61,615 bases of DNA from a bacterium (GCA_020049465.1 JAIFKS010000053.1:1-61615); one strand, 5' to 3'; positions 37,910 to 45,810 are shown, counted from the stretch's first letter. The notes: generated by a model from the letters alone, not told the origin. Translations and numbers: made by a program.

Positions 37910-39229
37910 TCAGCGCCGGCTGCGGTCCAGATACTCCTGCAGGTAGCGATAGTCCGGCGCCAACGCGCCGCGATGCGCGATGACCGCCTTCTTCAGGTGC
38001 GGCGGCAGCAACAGGCTCTCGAAGCCGACCGAGAAATCCGCGCGGGCCAGTGCCGGCATCATGTCGCTCAGCACACTGCTGAAGTACAGCGACGATTCGC
38101 GCGGCACTTCGCACGGCAGGTTGTCCACCGCCATGATCACCGGGCCGGGGCCCTCGACGCCGGGCAGCAGTTCACCGCTGTCGGGCACGGCCACGTAGCA
38201 CGGCGCGTCCGGCATCGTCGCCCGAGCGGTCAGCTCGATGGCTCCCTCGATGTCGCAGCTGATGTCGCCGATCACCTGCAGCCGCGGCTGCTTGCCGGAG
38301 CCGTAGTTCGCGCGGGCCCACTTGCGGGTCAGCAGGCGCGGGTACTGAACATCCCAGTAGATGGAATTGACCAGCACGTCCAGGTGCGGCAGATGGCGTT
38401 CGAAGACGCCGCGGTAGTTCTCCGGGCGCTGGTAGTAGTCCTGCAGAACGAACTGCGCGTCGGACGACCGCGGTTCGACCATGTGCTCCTCGCGGAACGT
38501 CACGAAGGCCAGCGGCCCGATCCTGTCGAACCGGCCCGCGGCCGCGGCCGGCAATTCATCCACCGTCAGTTCGCGCGCCGGGAGACACTCGAGGATCTCG
38601 CGACAGCCGGCGGCCACATTGCCGTATCCGGCGATCCCGATGATGATCGGCGCGCCTTCGCCCGCTGCCGCGGCGGCCGACAGGGCGGCGCCCACCTCAC
38701 GCAGATGCGCCTTCAGCGCCTCCAGATCGGGATAGGTGTGCGCCGGACGAATGTCCTGCAGGGCCGTCACGCGTCCCTGCAGGGCCAGGCGCCGGCCCAG
38801 GGCGGCCAGGGTCTCGGCCATGCCCGCGTACCCGGCGTGAAGGCTGAAGAAGATCAGGCGGCGGTTCTGTTCGTTGACGATGCGCTCGTAGTCGATGAGC
38901 GTCGCGTTCAGATCCAGGATCTTCTGCAACAGGGGCATGTTGTACTTCTGCCCCTTCACCGTGTGCGAGAAGAACAGGTAGGTGGTCCGCTCGCGCAGCA
39001 GATCCAGCGGGATCTCCTTGACCGCCACGACGATGCCCGCCCGGGCGAGATCCTCTCCCACTTCGGCGCCGGCCAGGACGTATTCGTCGTCGGCGAAAAC
39101 GCGGATCGGCGACGGCTGCACGATGAACGTCAGGTCGTGGCGGTGCCGGAGCTGCCCCACGTCGCCCGGCGTCAGGGGAACACGGCGCTCCCATTTGTTC
39201 TTGTCTTCACGACGGATGCCGATGGTCAC
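37910..39229 (-). CDS. Lysine-2-oxoglutarate reductase (saccharopine-forming), LKR
   Basis: About 439 residues from GTG 39229 (VTIGIRREDKNKWERRVPLT). The start resembles the LKR half of animal and plant AASS rather than alanine dehydrogenase: IGIRREDKNKWERR, then FFSHTVKGQKYNMPLLQKIL and DISCDIEGAIELTARAT. An AlaDh/PNT N-terminal fold with a Rossmann segment (IGIAGYGNVAAGCREILE) is visible. It joins lysine and 2-oxoglutarate to saccharopine with NADPH. GTG 39244 is another possible start; no clear ribosome site decides, and the in-frame sequence to 39427 is not protein-like. First gene of the lysine operon. Confidence 0.85.
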   Translation of the reverse strand: MTIGIRREDKNKWERRVPLTPGDVGQLRHRHDLTFIVQPSPIRVFADDEYVLAGAEVGEDLARAGIVVAVKEIPLDLLRERTTYLFFSHTVKGQKYNMPLLQKILDLNATLIDYERIVNEQNRRLIFFSLHAGYAGMAETLAALGRRLALQGRVTALQDIRPAHTYPDLEALKAHLREVGAALSAAAAAGEGAPIIIGIAGYGNVAAGCREILECLPARELTVDELPAAAAGRFDRIGPLAFVTFREEHMVEPRSSDAQFVLQDYYQRPENYRGVFERHLPHLDVLVNSIYWDVQYPRLLTRKWARANYGSGKQPRLQVIGDISCDIEGAIELTARATMPDAPCYVAVPDSGELLPGVEGPGPVIMAVDNLPCEVPRESSLYFSSVLSDMMPALARADFSVGFESLLLPPHLKKAVIAHRGALAPDYRYLQEYLDRSRR

Positions 39230-39529
39230 GCCCACAAGGGTCACCGCTTGGAAGGAAGCCCGCAGAAATAAGAGTCGAGTCGGGGAAGATTGCGCGCTGT
39301 CGCCGCCGACATCGTATCGACGGGGTGCGTCCGGCTCGGGGGCAAAGCTAGAGGGCGACCTGTGGCCCGTCAAGGAGCACGCCGCAACCACTTGCGCGCC
39401 TGCCCGCCGCGCCCGCCAGAGCCGCATTCAGGGCGTGACAGCTACCGCGCCGCGGCATAGACTGCCTTCCACCGGCAGCGCCGAGAGGCGACGGGGCCGC
39501 CGGGTTACGGTCACCGGGAAGGAGTCGCG
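39230..39529. other. Divergent intergenic region, LKR gene and DinB-like gene
   Basis: About 300 bases that must hold the promoter of the lysine operon (minus) and of the DinB-like gene (plus). A plus-strand candidate is listed at 39435-39463. On the minus strand I see only a weak AT-containing stretch around 39266-39275 (CTTATTTCT read on that strand) without a convincing -35. No repeats or RNA structures stand out. Confidence 0.5.
39435..39463 (+). promoter_or_regulatory. Candidate promoter for the DinB-like gene
   Basis: -35 GTGACA (39435-39440, 5 of 6), 17-base spacer, -10 TAGACT (39458-39463, 4 of 6), about 60 bases before the ATG. Confidence 0.4.
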
Positions 39530-40006
39530 ATGCCCGCCAACGTCCACGTCAAGGTTCTCAAGCAGTCGCTGCAGTTCTTCGGCCGCACGTGCAGCGTCTT
39601 CCAGGAAACGGACTCACGCTACGCGCCCACGCCGGGCCAGTTCTCGGCGGCTCAGCACGTGGCCCACGTCGCGCAGACGGTCGACTGGTTCATCGAGGGC
39701 GCCTTCCGCCCCGCAGGCTTCGATCTCGATTTCGCGGCGCACCACGCCGCGGTCCGCCGCGTCGAATCCCTGGCCGAGGCCTTCGCCTGGCTGGCCCGTT
39801 CGGTCGATGCCGCGGCCGCCGAACTGGAATCGCGCAGCGAGGCGGATCTGGCCGCACCCATCGCGGCCGGCCCCGTGATGGGCGGGGAGCCCCGCGCGGC
39901 CGTCGTCGGCGCCATCGCCGATCACATGGCGCACCACCGAGGCGCGCTGTCCGTGTACGCGCGCCTGCTGGGCTACGCGCCTCCCATTCCCTACGGCGAC
40001 GCCTGA
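39530..40006 (+). CDS. DinB-family putative metal-dependent protein
   Basis: 158 residues of the DinB/YfiT four-helix-bundle superfamily. His residues of the expected metal triad are in AAQHVAHVAQTVDWF and IADHMAHHRGALSVYARLLG, both typical DinB positions. The GAFRPAGFDLDF and PVMGGEPRAAVVGAI loops are family-like. Members include thiol transferases for mycothiol/bacillithiol and many proteins of unknown activity. A strong ribosome site GAAGGAG precedes ATG 39530. It stands alone and converges on the next operon. Confidence 0.85.
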   Translation: MPANVHVKVLKQSLQFFGRTCSVFQETDSRYAPTPGQFSAAQHVAHVAQTVDWFIEGAFRPAGFDLDFAAHHAAVRRVESLAEAFAWLARSVDAAAAELESRSEADLAAPIAAGPVMGGEPRAAVVGAIADHMAHHRGALSVYARLLGYAPPIPYGDA

Positions 40007-40061
40007 GCCGGCGCGCGCCGGTCGACAGGGCCCGCCGTTCGACACGGCGCGCCCATCCATG

Positions 40062-40098
40062 AAAAAAGGGCCCCCGTCCGCCTGCCGGACGGGGGCCC
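40062..40098 (-). terminator. Strong rho-independent terminator after the PepSY gene
   Basis: GGGCCCCCGTCCG (40068-40080) pairs with CGGACGGGGGCCC (40086-40098), 13 perfect base pairs with a 5-base loop; on the minus strand it is followed by six T (40067-40062). It may also slow plus-strand transcripts from the DinB-like gene, but there the T run is missing. Confidence 0.85.
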
Positions 40099-40131
40099 AT
40101 GTCCATCGGGAGACCGGAACCGGTCCGCCGC

Positions 40132-40695
40132 CTACCTCGTCAGCCGCATGACCACCGCATAGCCCACCGGCAGGACGACGCCGGCGGCCATCATCACGCC
40201 GCCCCTGCCGGCCAGGCCCTTGCGACCGCGCACCAGCAGCGGTCCGGTCAGGGCCAGCACGATGAGCAGCCCGGCGTAGATGTCGGCGATGGCCGTCCAC
40301 GGACCCTTGCCGTTGTTCAGATGCATGAAATTCAGGTCGAACAACAGGGGCCGCGGTCGCGCGCCGCGGCGCACCGTCTCGCCTGTCACCAGGTTCACCT
40401 CGTAGCCGCCGGATTCGAGGAACACCTGCAGCACTTCGGGCGACGCCCGCCAGGTCGTCTTCACCTGTTCGCGGGTCAGGCCCAGGCGTTCGAGCACCAC
40501 GGGCTCGACCTCGGCGGTCGGTCCGGCGCCGGTCGGCTCGATCGTCATCGGCTCGGCCACGCGCGTGTAGTTCGCGTCCCAGTGGTGGGCATGGTTGACG
40601 GCGATGCCACTGACGGCATAGACGATCGTCAGGCCCACCACCAGGAAGCCGATCTCCCGGTGCAGCGTCCAGCAGACCTTGCGGAAGTCGCGCAT
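40132..40695 (-). CDS. PepSY-domain inner-membrane protein
   Basis: 187 residues. A first membrane helix follows a His-Arg-containing start (WTLHREIGFLVVGLTIVYAVSGIAVNHAHHWD, cut here by the His-rich periplasmic turn), a PepSY-like domain spans about 60-115 (EVNLVTGETVRRG), and two more helices end the protein. It matches the PepSY-associated membrane family found near iron and redox systems; conserved His could bind haem or metal. It starts 7 bases after the DUF4920 gene, so the two are cotranscribed and probably act together in the envelope. Confidence 0.75.
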   Translation of the reverse strand: MRDFRKVCWTLHREIGFLVVGLTIVYAVSGIAVNHAHHWDANYTRVAEPMTIEPTGAGPTAEVEPVVLERLGLTREQVKTTWRASPEVLQVFLESGGYEVNLVTGETVRRGARPRPLLFDLNFMHLNNGKGPWTAIADIYAGLLIVLALTGPLLVRGRKGLAGRGGVMMAAGVVLPVGYAVVMRLTR

Positions 40696-40702
40696 CGGCC
40701 GG

Positions 40703-41179
40703 TCAGTTCTTCGCCGCGACGGCGCCGGTGCCGCTGAGCTGGTACAGGGTCATGCACGCGGTGACTTCGTCGGCCTTGAACTCGCGGCCTTCCTTCTTCG
40801 CGTTGGCCTCGCAGACCTTCTTCGTGGTCTCCATGTCCAGCTGGTTGGCCGTCCAGACGCCCTCGGCCATCACCAGGTCGCCCAGGATCGCGGGCGGGAA
40901 CACGATCTCGCCGTCCTTGACCTTCACGCGGACGGTCTGGCCCTCGACGTCCGAAGCCAGGTTGATCCAGCAACCGCGGTGTTCGCAGACACCCACGGCC
41001 CGGCCCTGCACCCGGATGGTCTTGCCGACCCAGGCGTCCGGGTTGGCCATCAGGTCGCTGACGCGCACCGTATCGGCGGCCGCCACGCCCTTGCCGTAGA
41101 CCTTGTCCTTGTCGCCGGCCAGGGCGGCACCTGCCGCCACGATCATGAGCGCCGCCAACAGCGAAACCAGATTACGCAT
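40703..41179 (-). CDS. Exported DUF4920 protein
   Basis: 158 residues from ATG 41179. Signal peptide MRNLVSLLAALMIVAAGAAL-AG, then an OB-fold-like domain with GKTIRVQGRAVGVCEHRGCW, whose CEHRGCW pair of Cys is the hallmark of DUF4920 (probable metal or redox site), and a C-terminal single Cys in each of KKVCEANA and VTACMTLY. Function unknown. The GAGG ribosome site is 9 bases upstream of this ATG; the ATG at 41188 would abut it too closely. It pairs with the PepSY gene downstream. Confidence 0.75.
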   Translation of the reverse strand: MRNLVSLLAALMIVAAGAALAGDKDKVYGKGVAAADTVRVSDLMANPDAWVGKTIRVQGRAVGVCEHRGCWINLASDVEGQTVRVKVKDGEIVFPPAILGDLVMAEGVWTANQLDMETTKKVCEANAKKEGREFKADEVTACMTLYQLSGTGAVAAKN

Positions 41180-41248
41180 GTCCTGCATCCTCTCGGTCGA
41201 TCTCTCGTGCTTCCGGCGTCCCTGCGCGCGGGCGCCTCCCCGCCGGCA

Positions 41249-41277
41249 AGGATCGCCGATTGATCGCGGGGAATCAA
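41249..41277 (-). promoter_or_regulatory. Possible promoter for the DUF4920-PepSY pair
   Basis: Minus strand: -35 TTGATT (41277-41272), 17-base spacer, -10 GATCCT (41254-41249). The -35 lies in the arms of TTGAT-N8-ATCAA. Weak matches, candidate only. Confidence 0.3.
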
Positions 41278-42275
41278 GACTCTTTCGCGGGTCCATCCGT
41301 GCGCGTCCCCGGCCCCAGCGCGAAGCGCAGACCCGCGGCAATCCCGTTGCGCCAGTTCACCCAGTTGTGCCCGGCCGGCCGGGTCACCAACCGGAATTCT
41401 GGTGCCCGCGTCACCAGAACTTCCGCCAACCGCTGGTTGCTCTCCAGCAGCCACTCGAGCGTCCCACATTCGAGGTACCACCGGATGTTTTGTTGTGGTC
41501 CTGCAACCACAATTTTGCGGAAGGACTCCCCGCCCCGGAACGGATCGCCGGGGGTCATGTCGGGCGAGAACAGGAAGGCCCCTGACTGCGCCACCACGGC
41601 CTCGAAGCGCCCCCCGGCCTCCCAGGCCAGCTGTGCGCTCAGCAAACCGCCCAGGCTGGCTCCCCAGGCCACCTGACGGCCGTCGAACGCCACCCGGGAG
41701 GCCACCGCCGGCAGCATTTCGCCGATCAGAAAGGTCCGGTAAGCGGCATTGAAGAAATATTCCGGGGTGCGCTCGCGGGGCGGGACGAAGACCAGATGGG
41801 CCGGAGCGATCTCGCCGCGAGCGACCAGGCCGTCGAGGATCTGCGGCACGCGGCCCCAGCCGTAGTAGGCCTTGCCGTCCTGGAACAGCACCAGCGGCAG
41901 GGCGCGGTCGCCGCAGCCGGCCGGCGTGTAGACCAGCGCGTGCCGCGTCTGACCGAGAACGCGCGATTCCACTTCGAGCCGCAGGGTGCGGCCCCGGGGC
42001 ACCGCCGTGGCGGCGGCTTCCGCCTCGGGCTCGGTGCGATAGGCCGGACCCGCCAGATGGCAGGCATACGGCCACCAGGGATTGAGGCGGGGATTCGGAT
42101 TGACCGGGTCATCGCGACGCTGACCGTCGCCATCCAGCCAGGCGTACTCGAAGTACGCATCGTCCGGCAGCTCGAACGGCCGCAGGAGCGCGACCGGCAG
42201 CGGCTCCCGCTGCCAGTCGGTCAGATCGCTCAGCAGATGCGTGGCCCAGTCCGGGGCCGCCAGATCGACGCGCAT
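41274..42275 (-). CDS. Putative esterase, enterochelin-esterase-like alpha/beta hydrolase
   Basis: 333 residues. An N-terminal E-set/CBM48-like domain (1-90, with FEYAWLDGDGQRRDDPVNPN) precedes a Fes/esterase-D type hydrolase. The nucleophile elbow is WGASLGGLLSAQ, the catalytic His is in RPAGHNWVNWRNGI, and FQDGKAYYGWGRVPQILDGL matches the oxyanion region. No signal peptide is seen, so it is probably cytoplasmic; the substrate could be a siderophore or sugar ester. A palindromic site with unusual codons lies inside the gene at 41494-41511. Confidence 0.8.
   Translation of the reverse strand: MRVDLAAPDWATHLLSDLTDWQREPLPVALLRPFELPDDAYFEYAWLDGDGQRRDDPVNPNPRLNPWWPYACHLAGPAYRTEPEAEAAATAVPRGRTLRLEVESRVLGQTRHALVYTPAGCGDRALPLVLFQDGKAYYGWGRVPQILDGLVARGEIAPAHLVFVPPRERTPEYFFNAAYRTFLIGEMLPAVASRVAFDGRQVAWGASLGGLLSAQLAWEAGGRFEAVVAQSGAFLFSPDMTPGDPFRGGESFRKIVVAGPQQNIRWYLECGTLEWLLESNQRLAEVLVTRAPEFRLVTRPAGHNWVNWRNGIAAGLRFALGPGTRTDGPAKES
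41494..41511. promoter_or_regulatory. TGTGGT-N6-ACCACA palindrome inside the esterase gene
   Basis: TGTGGT-CCTGCA-ACCACA, perfect 6-bp arms (7 bp counting flanking T and A). The same arms and spacing occur at the start of the TrmB-like regulator gene (44379-44396). Codons here (CCA CAA CAA) are unlike the GC-rich choices around them, suggesting selection on the DNA. Confidence 0.45.
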
Positions 42276-42307
42276 GGACAGCCGCCTTCACCGCGCAAGG
42301 CGGTGAA

Positions 42308-44122
42308 TCAATCGTTCGGCCCAGACAGCTTCGCCCGCTTGGACGCCTGCTTGCGGGCGTTCTCGTCCAGCAGCGCCTTGCGCAGCCGGATCGTCTTGGG
42401 CGTGACCTCGACGTACTCGTCGTGGTTCAGGTATTCCAGCGCCTCTTCCAGGCTCATCCTGATCGGCGGCGCGATCTTCATCTTCCGGTCGCTGCCCGAG
42501 GCGCGCATGTTCGAAAGCTGCTTCGCTTTCTGCGCGTTGACCATGATGTCCTCGTCGCGCGGCGTCTCGCCGATGATCTGCCCGGTATAGAGCGTGTCGC
42601 CCGGTTCGACGAAGAAGATGCCGCGGTCCTGCAGCGCGTCCAGCGCGAAAGCCACGGCCTTGCCGCCGTGCATCGAGATGATGCTGCCGGAGGTGCGTTC
42701 GGGGATCGAGCCCTTGAAGTACTCGTACTGGTGGAAGCGGTGGTGCATCACGATCTCGCCGGCGGTGGCGCGCAGCATGCGGCTGCGGAACCCGATCAGC
42801 CCGCGGCTGGGGATATGGAACTCCAGGTGCGAACGCCCGTCGCGCTGCTCCATGCGCACCATCTCGCCCTTGCGCGTGGCCGCGTACTCGATGACCGTGC
42901 CGGCCAGTTCCGCCGGCACATCCACCGTCAGGATCTCCACCGGCTCGGACTTGCGACCGCCGATCTCCTTGTAGATCACCTGCGGCTGGCCGACCAGGAA
43001 CTCGAACCCTTCGCGGCGCATGTTCTCCATGAGGATCGACAGGTGCAGCACACCGCGTCCGGAGGCCTTGAAGCCCTCCTGGAAATCCTCGACGCGAAGA
43101 GCCACGTCGCGTTCGGTCGCCTTCATCAGGCGCTCGCGCAGCTGGCGGCTGGTGCTGTATTTCGCCTCCTGCCCGAAACCGGGGCTGTCGTTGGCGCGGA
43201 AGACCATGGACAGCGTCGGGTCGTCGACGGCAATGATCGGCAGCGGCTCCGGACAGTTCGGATCGGCCAGGGTATCGCCGATGTCCACGCTCTCCAGGCC
43301 GACCACGGCGCAGATGTCGCCGCAGGTCACCTCTTCCACCTCGTGGCGCCCGAGATTCTCGAACACGAACAGCTGCCGGGCCGACGTACGGACTTCCGTT
43401 CCGTCGCGCTTGATCAGCACGAGCGGCTTGCGCGCCTGCAGCGTGCCGCGCACGACGCGCCCGATGCCGATACGTCCCACGTAGTCGCTGTGATCCATCG
43501 CCGCGATGAGCATCTGCACGGGGCCTTCCAGGTGCGGCGGCGCCGGCACGTATTTGACGATCATGTCGAGCAGCGGCTTCAGATCGACGCGCTCGTCCTC
43601 CAGCTCGGCGATGGCCCAGCCGTCGCGCCCGGCCGCGTAGCAGCCGCGGAAATCGAGCTGCTCGTCGTTGGCCTGCAGTTCGATGAACAGGTTGAAGATC
43701 TCGTCGAGGACTTCCTGCGGGCGCGCGTTGAGGCGGTCCACCTTGTTGATGACCACGACCGGCTTCAGGTTCAACTCCAGCGCCTTCTGCAGCACGAAGC
43801 GCGTCTGCGGCATCGGCCCTTCGAAGGCGTCGACCAGCAGCAGCACACCGTCGGCCATCATCAGCACCCGCTCGACTTCACCGCCGAAATCGGCGTGGCC
43901 CGGGGTGTCGATCAGGTTGATGCGCGTGTCCCCGTACATCACGGCGAAATTCTTCGAGGTGATGGTGATGCCGCGCTCGCGCTCGAGATCCCCGCTGTCC
44001 ATCACGCACTCGCGCACGACCTGGTTGTCACGGAACACGTGGCACTGGCGGAGAATCTGGTCCACCAGGGTGGTCTTTCCGTGGTCGACGTGGGCGATGA
44101 TGGCGACATTGCGGATCTGCAT
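42308..44122 (-). CDS. typA: TypA/BipA ribosome-associated GTPase
   Basis: 604 residues from ATG 44122 (MQIRNVAIIAHVDHGKTTLV), with GAGG 7 bases upstream. G motifs AHVDHGKT, DTPGHADF and NKVD are intact; domains II, III and V follow, and the TypA-specific C terminus (RMSLEEALEYLNHDEYVEVT) is complete. It helps 50S assembly and translation under stress. A good -10 TATTAT (44175-44170 on the minus strand) about 50 bases upstream may be its promoter, though its -35 is poor. Confidence 0.95.
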   Translation of the reverse strand: MQIRNVAIIAHVDHGKTTLVDQILRQCHVFRDNQVVRECVMDSGDLERERGITITSKNFAVMYGDTRINLIDTPGHADFGGEVERVLMMADGVLLLVDAFEGPMPQTRFVLQKALELNLKPVVVINKVDRLNARPQEVLDEIFNLFIELQANDEQLDFRGCYAAGRDGWAIAELEDERVDLKPLLDMIVKYVPAPPHLEGPVQMLIAAMDHSDYVGRIGIGRVVRGTLQARKPLVLIKRDGTEVRTSARQLFVFENLGRHEVEEVTCGDICAVVGLESVDIGDTLADPNCPEPLPIIAVDDPTLSMVFRANDSPGFGQEAKYSTSRQLRERLMKATERDVALRVEDFQEGFKASGRGVLHLSILMENMRREGFEFLVGQPQVIYKEIGGRKSEPVEILTVDVPAELAGTVIEYAATRKGEMVRMEQRDGRSHLEFHIPSRGLIGFRSRMLRATAGEIVMHHRFHQYEYFKGSIPERTSGSIISMHGGKAVAFALDALQDRGIFFVEPGDTLYTGQIIGETPRDEDIMVNAQKAKQLSNMRASGSDRKMKIAPPIRMSLEEALEYLNHDEYVEVTPKTIRLRKALLDENARKQASKRAKLSGPND

Positions 44123-44346
44123 TCGGAGCCTCGGGGACGGGGACGTTGGCCTCGGATCGACGGACAACCATAATAGCCGGAGCCCTTTTTGCCACTACTT
44201 CGCTCGTGCCGCCCAAATTGTGTCCGACCGCCAAGGGGGCGTTTCAGCTCGTTCCAGGAGGCCTGAAACCGCGTCAACGAGCCCCTCCAGGGTCCATCCG
44301 GGCACCACCAGCCGCCGAACACAATCTGCGCGGCACAACCCCGGGG
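44123..44346. other. Intergenic region between typA and the TrmB-like gene
   Basis: Gene-free, part of a 314-base gap. It holds the likely typA -10 box (44170-44175) and two interleaved inverted repeats: GTTTCAG (44241-44247) with CTGAAAC (44263-44269), and CTCGTT (44248-44253) with AACGAG (44276-44281), the order of an H-type pseudoknot. No reading frame with coding character. Confidence 0.5.
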
Positions 44347-44396
44347 TTGACGGGAAGGCGCGGATCTTGCAAGATGCGTGTGGTGAACTGACCACA
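44347..44396 (+). promoter_or_regulatory. Promoter and palindromic operator of the TrmB-like gene
   Basis: Two overlapping promoter readings are possible: sigma-70 TTGACG (44347-44352), 17 bases, CAAGAT (44370-44375); or sigma-54-like AGGCGC-N5-TTGCA (44356-44371). Both place the start in the perfect palindrome TGTGGT-GAACTG-ACCACA (44379-44396), which is ideally sited for autoregulation. Confidence 0.5.
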
Positions 44397-44436
44397 AGAG
44401 ACCGGATCACCCCACCTCCCGCACCGGAGGCCCGCC

Positions 44437-45606
44437 ATGACCGAAGACGCCCCCGCGATCCGCCAGATCCAGGTCCTGCGCGACCTCGGGTTGTCCCGCG
44501 CCGAGTCGGAAGTGTACCTGGCCTGCCTGAATCTGGGCGCCGGCGGCGCCGGAGCGCTCAGCAGCTACCGCGTGGCCCAGGACATGGGGCGGGACCCGGC
44601 GAATATCGGCAAAATCGTCAACGCTCTGGTGCGCCTGCAGGCCGTGCGTGTGGTGCAGGAAAAACCACGCCTGTTCGTGGCCGTGTCCCCCGAGGAATTC
44701 ACCGAACGGCTGGTCGGCCACATGCGGCAGCGCAGCGCCGAAGCCGTGACGCTGCTCGAGAGCATCGGGCCCGCGAGCGCCGACGGCATCGCCCAGGCCC
44801 TGTCGGGCCGGGAACAGGCCTTTGCGCGCATCCGGGAGCTCCTGATCACCTGCCGAAGGGATCTCCTGGTGGCCGGGTCACCCGAAGCGGTCCGCGAACT
44901 GGGCGTCGAGCTCGAGTTGGTGGCCGAAAAGCCCGGCTGCCGCGTCCGGGTCGTCAGCCCGCGGGCGTTCTCCTCCACCGTGGTCGAAATTGCCGTGCTG
45001 CCTACGGCCGGCCGGTTGGGCCAGGACCCCGACGAGGACTGGCTGGTGCTCGCGATCGACGACACCACCTGGGTAGTGGCCCTAATACCACAACAAAATT
45101 CCACCATCGAGGGCCCCTGCGGCTGGTGGTGTGCCGGCAGCCCGCTGGCCCGCGTGCTGGCGGACTACCTGGAATCGTGCTGGCGGACCGGCGTTCCGGT
45201 GGGCGCCTCCGGTGCGGCGGAGGCGGATGCTCCCGCCGATGCGAAAGCCGAACCCGGGGAAGCCGGATTCATGGCCTTCACCGCCGCGTCACCGGCCGGG
45301 ACCGCGTCCGACACCGAAGTTCCGGTCGCCGCCACCACCCTGCAGACGGCCGCCGGCAGCGCTGCGGCGTCGCCGGCGCACGTACCGGCTCCCGAGCCTG
45401 CAGCCGTCTTCGAACCCGCCGCGCCGTTCGTGCCGGCTGCGATCCCCGCGCCCGCCGCAGCGGAACCGTCGGCAGCGCCCGAGCCTGCTCCCGCGGCCGA
45501 AAAACCGGCACCCTGGACGCGCACTCTGAGTTCCGACGAAGCCGACGAAGCGGGGTTCACCTTCCTCTTCAAGCATGAGCGCAAGCCCGGCCGCGACGGT
45601 CGCTGA
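44437..45606 (+). CDS. TrmB-like winged-helix transcriptional regulator with long Pro/Ala linker
   Basis: 389 residues. A TrmB-type DNA-binding domain opens it (LGLSRAESEVYLACLNLG, then SSYRVAQDMGRDPANIGKIV and LQAVRVVQEKPRLF, residues about 12-85). A short helical link leads to a PLD-like effector domain (about 115-250: ARIRELLITCRRDLLVAGS ... WLVLAIDDTTWVVALI). About 110 residues rich in Ala, Pro and Glu follow, and the end ADEAGFTFLFKHERK looks like a conserved peptide. The effector is unknown. A matching palindrome overlaps its predicted start of transcription, so it is probably autoregulated. Confidence 0.75.
   Translation: MTEDAPAIRQIQVLRDLGLSRAESEVYLACLNLGAGGAGALSSYRVAQDMGRDPANIGKIVNALVRLQAVRVVQEKPRLFVAVSPEEFTERLVGHMRQRSAEAVTLLESIGPASADGIAQALSGREQAFARIRELLITCRRDLLVAGSPEAVRELGVELELVAEKPGCRVRVVSPRAFSSTVVEIAVLPTAGRLGQDPDEDWLVLAIDDTTWVVALIPQQNSTIEGPCGWWCAGSPLARVLADYLESCWRTGVPVGASGAAEADAPADAKAEPGEAGFMAFTAASPAGTASDTEVPVAATTLQTAAGSAAASPAHVPAPEPAAVFEPAAPFVPAAIPAPAAAEPSAAPEPAPAAEKPAPWTRTLSSDEADEAGFTFLFKHERKPGRDGR
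45075..45092. promoter_or_regulatory. Imperfect palindrome inside the TrmB-like gene
   Basis: AGTGGC-CCTAAT-ACCACA: right arm perfect, left arm 4 of 6, same spacing as the two perfect sites. Together with the next bases it shares the 12-mer ACCACAACAAAA with the (minus-strand) esterase site. Confidence 0.3.
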
Positions 45607-45655
45607 CCCACCGCGACGCCGGCGGCTCACCACGGTCTCCGGCACGTTTGTCGCC

Positions 45656-45681
45656 TCGCGAACCTGGCGCTGAGTTCGCGA
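45656..45681. other. Hairpin downstream of the TrmB-like gene
   Basis: TCGCGAAC (45656-45663) pairs perfectly with GTTCGCGA (45674-45681), 50 bases after the stop. No T run follows on the plus strand, so termination is possible but unproven. The rest of the gap to 45810 shows nothing. Confidence 0.35.
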
Positions 45682-45810
45682 TGCGGAGCGACCGTTCCCG
45701 CGCCACGCACCCCGGACCAACGGCCGCCTTCACGGCGATGCGGACGGCTTCCTGAAGGAACGGATCCCAGGCTCGACCGGCGCGTCCCGCCTCTGGAATC
45801 CCATTCACTA

